Source of the DNA: Sulfurovum sp.
GTDB taxonomy: Bacteria; Campylobacterota; Campylobacteria; Campylobacterales; Sulfurovaceae
Length of the DNA stretch: 13,490 bases
Direction: 5' to 3'
NCBI GenBank assembly: GCA_026193735.1
Contig: JAPHUJ010000155.1
Location: 1 to 13,490, forward strand
Below the pieces are notes generated by a model. The model searched no databases. It was not told the origin of the DNA and worked only from the letters and a program-made list of their open reading frames with translations. Position numbers and translations under genes: made by a program. This document shows positions 7,523 to 13,490 of the stretch, piece by piece (position 1 is the stretch's first letter; every line of letters begins with the position of its first letter).

Positions 7523-9837
7523 TAAACATCCAGGTGTTTTACATCTTTAGCATGGCTTTCAATGTAGTTTCTTCTAGGCTCTACTTCATCACCCATGAAG
7601 AGTACAAATGTATCACTGGCAGTTTCATCATCACCTATGGTGACCTGCAAGAGTCTTCTGTTCTCCGGTGTCATCGTTGTTTCCCAAAGTTGTTCAGGAT
7701 TCATCTCCCCTAGACCTTTGTATCGTTGAATATACGCACCTTTTTTTGCTGAACTCTCAACTTCTTCAAAGAGGGCAAGAAGATCCTGGTCTTTAAATTC
7801 ATCTGTGCGGTATTCAGAGATTTTTTGGTGTATATGTATAGCTTCATTATAGTGAGGATTCGTAAAGAGTATTTCATCTACGATGAGCTCTTCCAGTCCA
7901 TCTTTAGTTTGCACAAATAAATGGATCGTATCATCTGTGATCGTTTTGTTTAGGATATTGTATCCGAGTTCCGCAATATAGGCTTCAATGGTTTTTGCAA
8001 GTTCTCTGTTGTTGGTTCCTATAACATCAGGATTTTCAATCATATAACGAAGTACTTCCGGCAATGCAAAACGCTTTTCTATCTCCTTGAGAGTCATACG
8101 ATAGTAGGCTACCAGCTTAAAGAGTTCTACAAGGTCTGATTGTCCCATAGTTGTACTTTCAATGGCTGTGATACCATTTTCGATCAGATAATCGTTCAAT
8201 GCTTTTTCATCTTTAAGATAGACTTCGTTTTTGCCTTTTTTATAACGGTAAAGTGGCGGTTGTGCAAGGTAGAGATATCCTTTTTCAATGACAGGTTTCA
8301 AAAATCTAAAGAAGAATGTCATAAGGAGTGTTTGAATATGAGACCCATCAACATCGGCATCGGTCATGATAATGACTTTATGGTATCTTAATTTATCTTC
8401 ATCAAACTCTTCACCGATACCACAACCAAGTGCAGTGATCATATTTTTGATCTCATCAGATTTAAGAATTTTTTCTAAACGTGCTTTTTCAACGTTGAGA
8501 ATCTTACCTTTGAGCGGTAGAATCGCTTGGAAAACTCTGTCACGTCCCTGCTTGGCAGAGCCACCCGCAGAATCCCCTTCCACGAGGTAGATCTCAGATA
8601 TTTCAGGGTCTTTACTCTGACAGTCTGCAAGTTTACCAGGAAGTGTTCCGATACTCATAGAATCTTTACGTTTGACTAAGTCTTTTGCACGTTTAGCTGC
8701 ATCTCTACCTCTGGCTGCAAGAAGTATCTGCGCCATGATAGCTTTAGCTTCTATAGGTTGTTCTTCTAGGTATTTATTAAAGTGTTCAGAGAAGAATTTT
8801 TGTACCAATGGACGTACATACGAAGAACCCAGTTTCCCTTTAGTCTGCCCTTCAAACTGCGGTTCAGGTACACGTACTGAAACAATGGAAATAAGACCTT
8901 CTTTGCAGTCCTCACCAGTGATTTTCGTGCCTTTTTCTTTGGCATTTGCATTTTTGGCGATGTAGCTGGCCATAGAACGGGTAAGTCCAGCCCTAAAACC
9001 TGCTTCATGCGTACCACCTTCAGCCGTTTTGATGTTGTTTACAAAAGAGAGTGATTTGTCAGTGTCCGAATCACAGTACATCAAAGCGATGTCTATCTCA
9101 ATATCGTCCATTTTACCTTGGAAGAACTGTGCGCTTGAAAGAGGTTCTTTTGTGTTCATGTCCTCAACAAATTGTTTGATACCTCCTTCAAAATGATAGA
9201 GCTCTTTTGTCCCGTCACGTTCATCTTTAAAATCAATACTGATCTTTGGGTTAAGGTAACAAAGCTCCTTAAAACGTTTCATCAAGATTTCTTTTTGGAA
9301 AGTGACAGATTCGGTAAAGATACTGTCATCCGGCCAGAACTCTATTTTCGTACCTTTCTTACGAGAAGTACCCGTTTCCGCCAAGATTTCTTGAGGGATA
9401 CCTTTTTTAAAATCTTGTTCATAGGAGTGGCCATCACGGTTTATGATAAGTTTTAAGTCTTTTGAAAGTGCATTTACAACAGAAACACCCACCCCATGAA
9501 GACCACCAGACACTTTGTACGTGTCTTTGTCAAATTTACCACCCGCATGCAGAACAGTCATTACAACCGTAGCCGCAGACATTTTTTCGCCAGCGTGTTC
9601 TGATACAGGGATACCACGACCATTATCTTCAACAATAGCTGAACCTGCTTTGGTCAGTGTGACTTTGATGGTGTCACAGTATCCTGCCATCGCTTCATCG
9701 ATCGAGTTATCTACGACTTCATATACAAGGTGATGAAGACCTTTTGTAGAGGTGTCACCAATGTACATACCTGGTCGTTTTCTTACCGCTTCTAGTCCTT
9801 TAAGGACTTTAATATTACTAGCACCATATTCTGCCAT
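7522..9837 (-). CDS. gyrB: DNA gyrase subunit B
   Basis: GyrB is the ATPase subunit of DNA gyrase, which introduces negative supercoils with GyrA. The start is set at the ATG at 9837 ('MAEYGASNIKVLKGL'), with GGAG 7 bases upstream. An upstream in-frame ATG at 9885 would add 16 non-homologous residues and lies inside a hairpin. From this start the protein has 771 residues, normal for Campylobacterota. ATPase motifs: 'VYEVVDNSIDEA' (38-49) with catalytic E40 and N44, 'DNGRGIP' (71-77), 'GGLHGVG' (111-117) and 'QTKGKLG' (331-337). TOPRIM motifs: 'EGDSAGG' (420-426), 'PLKGKILNVEKAR' (441-453) and 'DADVDGSH' (493-500). The C-terminus has 'QRYKGLGEMNPEQLWETTM'. It heads a unit with the degenerate EAL gene and is preceded by its own promoter and a structured leader. 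Confidence 0.99.
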   Translation of the reverse strand: MAEYGASNIKVLKGLEAVRKRPGMYIGDTSTKGLHHLVYEVVDNSIDEAMAGYCDTIKVTLTKAGSAIVEDNGRGIPVSEHAGEKMSAATVVMTVLHAGGKFDKDTYKVSGGLHGVGVSVVNALSKDLKLIINRDGHSYEQDFKKGIPQEILAETGTSRKKGTKIEFWPDDSIFTESVTFQKEILMKRFKELCYLNPKISIDFKDERDGTKELYHFEGGIKQFVEDMNTKEPLSSAQFFQGKMDDIEIDIALMYCDSDTDKSLSFVNNIKTAEGGTHEAGFRAGLTRSMASYIAKNANAKEKGTKITGEDCKEGLISIVSVRVPEPQFEGQTKGKLGSSYVRPLVQKFFSEHFNKYLEEQPIEAKAIMAQILLAARGRDAAKRAKDLVKRKDSMSIGTLPGKLADCQSKDPEISEIYLVEGDSAGGSAKQGRDRVFQAILPLKGKILNVEKARLEKILKSDEIKNMITALGCGIGEEFDEDKLRYHKVIIMTDADVDGSHIQTLLMTFFFRFLKPVIEKGYLYLAQPPLYRYKKGKNEVYLKDEKALNDYLIENGITAIESTTMGQSDLVELFKLVAYYRMTLKEIEKRFALPEVLRYMIENPDVIGTNNRELAKTIEAYIAELGYNILNKTITDDTIHLFVQTKDGLEELIVDEILFTNPHYNEAIHIHQKISEYRTDEFKDQDLLALFEEVESSAKKGAYIQRYKGLGEMNPEQLWETTMTPENRRLLQVTIGDDETASDTFVLFMGDEVEPRRNYIESHAKDVKHLDV

Positions 9838-9865
9838 GTGTAGACTCCATATTTTTATTGATAAC

Positions 9866-9890
9866 ATAAAATGAACAAAGTCCATTTTAT
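9866..9890 (-). promoter_or_regulatory. Second leader hairpin of gyrB mRNA
   Basis: In the minus-strand RNA, ATAAAATGGAC pairs with GTTCATTTTAT around a TTT triloop, giving 11 pairs with one G-U. The stem ends about 17 bases before the gyrB GGAG ribosome binding site. One pair is retained in the minus-strand transcript only through G-U wobble and would be an A-C mismatch on the opposite strand, which favours an RNA function in the gyrB direction. Confidence 0.5.
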
Positions 9891-9891
9891 C

Positions 9892-9938
9892 GCGCTAACG
9901 CTTGGTTTCCTCATTAGAAAGCTTACGCGGTTAGTCGC
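9892..9938 (-). promoter_or_regulatory. First leader hairpin at the predicted 5' end of gyrB mRNA
   Basis: GCG-A-CTAAC-C-GC pairs with GCGTTAGCGC, a 10-bp stem with two single-base bulges enclosing a 25-base loop (9902-9926). The first transcribed bases predicted from the -10 box at 9952-9947 fall right at the foot of this stem. The mRNA would therefore begin with a hairpin, an arrangement that typically protects against 5'-dependent decay. A smaller alternative fold (GCG-CTAA-CGC) exists within the distal arm. Confidence 0.5.
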
Positions 9939-9946
9939 TTTTAAAT

Positions 9947-9952
9947 ACTATA
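9947..9952 (-). promoter_or_regulatory. Candidate -10 box of the gyrB promoter
   Basis: TATAGT (minus strand, 9952-9947) sits downstream of a very AT-rich stretch (AAAATATATATACTTA). Start of transcription would be near 9940, giving a leader of about 103 bases. Other AT-rich hexamers nearby could also serve. A small inverted repeat (AGCTA-AAAG-TAGCT, 9969-9982) lies between this promoter and the tsaD stop but lacks a T run. Confidence 0.5.
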
Positions 9953-10006
9953 TAAGTATATATATTTTAGCTAAAAGTAGCTTAGGGAAGGGGCAATTTC
10001 AGGGGC

Positions 10007-11020
10007 TTATAGCAGCATTCCGCTCTGTTGTTTTTTTGTGCTTACAATGTCTATGGCATTTGGGTCTATAAATAGCTTTCTTTCATAGGCTTCTACTGCA
10101 TAACGTCCTATCATGGCTGCATTATCTGAACAATATTCAAGTGGGGCAACGTGCAGTGTTTTGCCAAACTCATCACAGAGGTCCTGGTAGGCATTCCGGA
10201 GATATCTGTTCGCAGATGCACCGCCTACGATGGCAAAGTCTTTGATCTCTTCTTTTGCAAAAATTTTTTTGCTTTTCTGAATGAGGTGAAGTTTGACTGC
10301 TTTTTGAAATGATGCAGATAGATCTGCACGATCTTGCTCGCTCATACCCTCTATGCCACCCAATGCTTCTGCTTGAAGTCTCACGGCATTTTTAAGTCCT
10401 GAGAGGGAAAAGGCTATAAGAGGAGAATTGCGTAGCGGTATAGGGAGTTCAAAATGGTTTACATATCCCTTAAGGGCAAGTGCTTCTATGAGAGGACCTC
10501 CAGGATAGCCTAATCCCATCATCTTGGCGCATTTGTCAAAGCTTTCACCTACAGAATCATCCATGCTGGTGGCCAGGATCTCCATGTGTTCAAAACTTTC
10601 AACCCTAATGACTTGTGTATGTCCTCCTGAGATGAGAAGTACGAGTAGGGGTAGGATAGGCTCCTTCTCTATAAAAAGTGAATAGATATGCCCTTTGAGG
10701 TGATGTACGGGTATGAGAGGTATATCAAGTAAAACACTCAGTGTTTTTGCCATAGCAATGCCCTCAAGTAATGTGACTCCAAGTCCAGGTTGATTGGTTA
10801 CAGCAATGGCTTTAAGTTTTCCAAAATAGGGTTTTGTCTCTTTCAATATCTCAGGAAGTGCTACAGCATGCAGTCTTGAAGCAAGTTCAGGAACCACGCC
10901 ACCATAACAGGAATGCTGCTCCTCTTGGGAGATCTTTTTATGATAAAGGACTTTTTTAGTGGCTATCTCTGTGATGGCTATGGAGCTGTCATCACAGCTT
11001 GACTCTATACTCAATATCAT
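10007..11020 (-). CDS. tsaD: tRNA N6-adenosine threonylcarbamoyltransferase
   Basis: TsaD (Gcp/Kae1/YgjD family) transfers the threonylcarbamoyl group from TC-AMP to A37 of ANN-decoding tRNAs, working with TsaB and TsaE in bacteria. It is 337 residues, normal for the family. The N-terminus '[16 protein letters not shown]' is the ASKHA phosphate-1 region. The metal-binding HxxxH is 'HHLKGH' with H107 and H111, and 'SGGHTQ' (131-136) and '[13 protein letters not shown]' (154-166) follow. Towards the end come '[11 protein letters not shown]' and the metal-binding aspartate in '[11 protein letters not shown]'. The ATG at 11020 overlaps the hydrolase stop by 4 bases (ATGA) and has GGAG 5 bases upstream. 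An in-frame ATG 12 codons earlier lacks homology and is rejected. It is the last gene of the cdsA operon. Confidence 0.98.
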   Translation of the reverse strand: MILSIESSCDDSSIAITEIATKKVLYHKKISQEEQHSCYGGVVPELASRLHAVALPEILKETKPYFGKLKAIAVTNQPGLGVTLLEGIAMAKTLSVLLDIPLIPVHHLKGHIYSLFIEKEPILPLLVLLISGGHTQVIRVESFEHMEILATSMDDSVGESFDKCAKMMGLGYPGGPLIEALALKGYVNHFELPIPLRNSPLIAFSLSGLKNAVRLQAEALGGIEGMSEQDRADLSASFQKAVKLHLIQKSKKIFAKEEIKDFAIVGGASANRYLRNAYQDLCDEFGKTLHVAPLEYCSDNAAMIGRYAVEAYERKLFIDPNAIDIVSTKKQQSGMLL

Positions 11021-11568
11021 ATTTTCTCCATGATCAAATCTTCTATAAATTCCCATTTCCCATAACCGCTGTCGGCATTAATATGACCTGCATTTTTGAT
11101 AATAGTTAAAGGGACATCATACTGTTTTGACATAGTTTTTGCTTCTTCTACTTCGATGTAAGGATCATTGTCTGAGATTATCATCTGTACTTCTTTGGCA
11201 TAAAGTTTTTCCGGCATTTTGCAGGGGAAAAAGGTTTTGATGGTATCGACTTCAGTCATAAGGCTTGGCGGGGAAACCATAAAAAGTCTTTTGATCTCAG
11301 GTCTCTCTTTTATGAAACCTTGCTCTTGGCAGAGCCAAAACCACAGTGTGTTGGCTAAAGAGTGACAAACCACGGTATCTGGCTTGAAATCTTCAAGTAT
11401 CCCTCTGAGCTGTTTTACCCATCTGTTTTTGCTGGGAAAGTGGCAGTTGTCGAGTAAGGGGAAGGAGACAGTTCCATAATTTTTGGCTATGGTTGCAGCT
11501 AACTCTGCTTGCCAGTGAGGGGCATCACTGCCACCCCAACCATGAAGTATGAGGACTTTATCTTGCAT
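11017..11568 (-). CDS. RBBP9/YdeN-type alpha/beta serine hydrolase
   Basis: This small cytoplasmic alpha/beta hydrolase has 183 residues from the preferred start at 11568. The N-terminal strand and oxyanion region is '[17 protein letters not shown]', characteristic of the RBBP9/YdeN (DUF1749-like, serine hydrolase) group. The nucleophile elbow is 'CHSLAN' with S70, the acid is probably D135 in 'SDNDPY', and the base is H162 in 'AGHIN'. The triad is thus complete. The substrate is unknown, and members are annotated as esterases on fold alone. The start is not certain: ATGs at 11574 and 11589 are in frame. 11568 gives the normal N-terminus and has AGAG 9 bases upstream. The gene overlaps the 3' end of dxr by 11 bases and tsaD by 4, so it is embedded in the operon and presumably translated by coupling. 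Confidence 0.9.
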   Translation of the reverse strand: MQDKVLILHGWGGSDAPHWQAELAATIAKNYGTVSFPLLDNCHFPSKNRWVKQLRGILEDFKPDTVVCHSLANTLWFWLCQEQGFIKERPEIKRLFMVSPPSLMTEVDTIKTFFPCKMPEKLYAKEVQMIISDNDPYIEVEEAKTMSKQYDVPLTIIKNAGHINADSGYGKWEFIEDLIMEKI

Positions 11569-12637
11569 TGACATAGGCTCTGATCTCATGATCTATTTGT
11601 ATGATCTCATTGATGTTTGATGCTTTGACGGCTTCAAACTTTTTGTAAGCATCTAATACCATTTCACTCATTCCAAAAAACGAACATTTTTCTGCTTGAA
11701 ACGCTTTTATGGCTTCTTCGTTCGCAGCATTGACCACGACACCCAAATGAGGGTGACCTAAGATATGCTCTTTGATGTTCCAGATAGGATAACGTTCTGC
11801 TTCAATAGGTAGAAATTCCAAACTGCCTATGCCGAGCAGATCTGTTGGAGGCAAGATGGCTTCTTCGATTTCACCTCTCAGTGCAAAAGCGATAGGCAAC
11901 TTCATATCTACACCTGCAAAATGTGCAGTGGTAGAACCATCTGTAAATTCTGCGAGTGCATGGATGATAGACTTTTTTTCTATGACAGCATCGATGTTGT
12001 TTGTATTGAAGAGCCATTTTGCTTCTAAAAGTTCAAACAGTTTATTGGTCATGGTGGCTGAATCTATAGTGATCTTGTTACCCATGGACCAGTTGGGGTG
12101 TTTAAGTGCGTCTGAAAAAGTGGCATCTTTCATCCGCTCAAGTTCCCAGTCCCTAAAGGCACCGCCACTTGCAGTGATGTAAAGCTTGGAGACAGGACGT
12201 TCATTCATGAGGTACCACAGTCCAAAGTGCTCAGAGTCTATGGGTGTGATGAGGGACATGTCAATGAACTCTCCGGCAACCACCAGTGACTCTTTGTTTG
12301 CCAGTGCGACTCTTTTACCAAGCCTTGTAGCTTTAAGTGTAGGGGCAAGACCCGCATAACCTACCAGTGCATTGACTACGGTATCGCTTTCGGACATTTC
12401 TATAAGTTCTAAGATGCCTTCTGCACCACAGAGTACATGCGGGTGATTGACCTTTGTTCTATCTCCTTTGTTAGCGATAGCAACGACTTTTGGTTGATGC
12501 TCTTTGATCTGTGCATTGAGCAGGTCAATGTTATTTCCTGCTACAAGAGCTTCAATGGTAATATTGTAGCGTTTGGCAATAATGAGGGTATTGACCCCTA
12601 TTGAGCCGGTAGAACCAAGTAATACGATGCTTGACAT
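11558..12637 (-). CDS. dxr: 1-deoxy-D-xylulose 5-phosphate reductoisomerase
   Basis: Dxr (IspC) converts DXP to 2-C-methyl-D-erythritol 4-phosphate with NADPH, the committed step of the MEP isoprenoid pathway. It is 359 residues. The Rossmann loop 'LLGSTGSIG' (6-14) binds NADPH, 'ALANKESLV' and 'PIDSEHFGLW' hold the metal-binding and substrate residues, 'ASGGAFRD' is the next active-site block, and 'HPNWSMGNKITIDSATM' is the flexible-loop and phosphate region. The C-terminal helical domain includes 'VVNAANEEA'. The ATG lies 3 bases after the cdsA stop and has no clear ribosome binding site of its own, so translation is probably coupled to cdsA. Its 3' end overlaps the hydrolase gene. Confidence 0.99.
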   Translation of the reverse strand: MSSIVLLGSTGSIGVNTLIIAKRYNITIEALVAGNNIDLLNAQIKEHQPKVVAIANKGDRTKVNHPHVLCGAEGILELIEMSESDTVVNALVGYAGLAPTLKATRLGKRVALANKESLVVAGEFIDMSLITPIDSEHFGLWYLMNERPVSKLYITASGGAFRDWELERMKDATFSDALKHPNWSMGNKITIDSATMTNKLFELLEAKWLFNTNNIDAVIEKKSIIHALAEFTDGSTTAHFAGVDMKLPIAFALRGEIEEAILPPTDLLGIGSLEFLPIEAERYPIWNIKEHILGHPHLGVVVNAANEEAIKAFQAEKCSFFGMSEMVLDAYKKFEAVKASNINEIIQIDHEIRAYVNAR

Positions 12638-12640
12638 TGA

Positions 12641-13402
12641 TTAGATAAGTGATCTAAGTGCAATAACCATGATAACCGCACCAAAGAGGTAGCCATCAAT
12701 TCTATCTAATATCCCACCATGCCCAGGGAGCAAGTCTCCAGAGTCTTTAACCCCCGCTTCACGCTTAAGATATGACTCAAACAGGTCTCCAAATACTGAA
12801 GCGACAGCGGTAGCAAGTGTTACGATAATAGCGATCCACAACTCAACGACATAAAGTCCTGCAAAACTACCGGCCAAAGTTGCAATGATGATACCACCAA
12901 AGACACCTTCAAGGGTTTTGTTTGGAGAAGTGTCTGAAAATTTTGTTTTACCGATGGCTTTGCCTGTGAAAAATGCACCTACATCTGTGAGTGCCACGGT
13001 GACAAGAAGCCAGAACATAGACGCAATCCCAAAATCCTGGTAGAGGATAAGAAAAAAGAGTATCCCGCTGACAGGGTAAAGGAAAGGAAGTAGCAGTCTT
13101 TTGTCAAAGTTGTGAAAATAGGCAAGGGAAGATGCAAATATGACTGCCATAAAGAAGAACAGATCATCCGGGTTAGGGTAAAAATATGCAACTACCCACA
13201 AGAGTGCAGCCCATACGTACATAGACGGTCCGGTGAGTTTAAAAAGTTTCATCGCCTCATAAAAAGCAAACATATAAATGACACCCAGAAAAGCCCACAT
13301 AACAAAAAAGTTATCTACCCAACCAATAAATCCAACAAGCGCTAATAGACCAATGCCTGTAAGCCATCGTTCTTGATAATCTGTAAATATTTTTATCATC
13401 AT
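12641..13402 (-). CDS. cdsA: Phosphatidate cytidylyltransferase
   Basis: CdsA is an integral inner-membrane enzyme that makes CDP-diacylglycerol from CTP and phosphatidic acid, the precursor of all bacterial phospholipids. It is 253 residues, with about seven hydrophobic segments from residue 15 onward. The family signature is complete near the C-terminus: '[20 protein letters not shown]' followed by 'GILDRID'. The earlier '[16 protein letters not shown]' and '[12 protein letters not shown]' blocks also match. AGGA lies 4 bases before the ATG at 13402 and 7 bases before a second ATG at 13399. The latter has the better spacing, so the true start may be one codon later. It is the first gene of a four-gene operon with dxr, the hydrolase and tsaD. 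Confidence 0.98.
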   Translation of the reverse strand: MMIKIFTDYQERWLTGIGLLALVGFIGWVDNFFVMWAFLGVIYMFAFYEAMKLFKLTGPSMYVWAALLWVVAYFYPNPDDLFFFMAVIFASSLAYFHNFDKRLLLPFLYPVSGILFFLILYQDFGIASMFWLLVTVALTDVGAFFTGKAIGKTKFSDTSPNKTLEGVFGGIIIATLAGSFAGLYVVELWIAIIVTLATAVASVFGDLFESYLKREAGVKDSGDLLPGHGGILDRIDGYLFGAVIMVIALRSLI

Positions 13403-13430
13403 AATTTCCTAGTTTTTTTAAATAAAGAAT

Positions 13431-13439
13431 ATTATAGCA
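13431..13439 (-). promoter_or_regulatory. Extended -10 promoter of the cdsA-dxr-hydrolase-tsaD operon
   Basis: On the minus strand TGCTATAAT occupies 13439-13431, a perfect TATAAT with an upstream TG, i.e. an extended -10. Transcription would start near 13424, leaving a leader of about 22 bases. No -35 match is evident. The remaining bases to the window edge (13440-13490) show no gene that I can support. Confidence 0.7.
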
Positions 13440-13490
13440 CGCTTTGGATTAGAAGGTACTAGACTCTTATTTCAACACCCTCTTTTGTTA

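Noticed and set aside
9838..9885. 16-codon N-terminal extension of GyrB from an ATG at 9885
   Set aside because: The upstream ATG lies inside a leader hairpin without a ribosome binding site, while the ATG at 9837 has GGAG at good spacing and the normal GyrB N-terminus.
9901..9926. Hammerhead-ribozyme-like core (CTAATGAGGAAAC) in the gyrB leader
   Set aside because: The essential CUGANGA core has A instead of G, there is no stem II, and no suitable cleavage-site stem can be drawn.
11021..11056. 12-codon N-terminal extension of TsaD
   Set aside because: The ATG at 11020 has GGAG, gives the ATGA overlap with the hydrolase stop and starts at the conserved ILSIESSCD motif.

Overview
The window reads as a chromosomal housekeeping region of a Campylobacterota (epsilonproteobacterial) species, most like the Sulfurovum/Sulfurimonas side of the phylum. 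This rests on low G+C, the order rpoC-rpsL-rpsG-fusA with no tuf after fusA, the AT-rich TATAAT-type promoters, and the cdsA-dxr-x-tsaD order that I recall from Campylobacter. The genus is inferred from remembered sequence character, not from a search.

Left half, + strand (1-5354). The 3' third of rpoC enters from the left edge and ends in a 10-bp hairpin. About 60 bases later a TATAAT promoter starts the str operon: rpsL (S12, with a TTG start), rpsG (S7) and fusA (EF-G). A 128-base rpsL-rpsG gap could hold an S7 control site. Hairpins follow fusA, then a 121-residue protein that I do not recognise.

Right half, - strand (5369-13402), read right to left. A strong extended -10 promoter drives cdsA, dxr, an RBBP9/YdeN-type serine hydrolase and tsaD. 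These four genes are packed with gaps of 3 bases or less, or with overlaps. After a 169-base gap holding a promoter and a strongly structured leader comes gyrB. Its stop codon shares one base with the start of a membrane GGDEF-EAL protein in which both catalytic sites look dead. Then come a 78-residue CI-repressor-like helix-turn-helix protein and a small DUF2853-family protein, each with its own plausible promoter. The two halves converge at 5354/5369.

Most of the window is core biology: transcription, translation, DNA supercoiling, phospholipid and isoprenoid precursor synthesis, and tRNA modification. The parts that standard annotation would not explain lie between about 5.4 and 10 kb: the degenerate cyclic-di-GMP-type protein coupled to gyrB, its HTH neighbour with a dyad over the likely transcription start, and the two-hairpin gyrB leader. 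No mobile elements, CRISPR arrays, rRNA or tRNA genes were seen.
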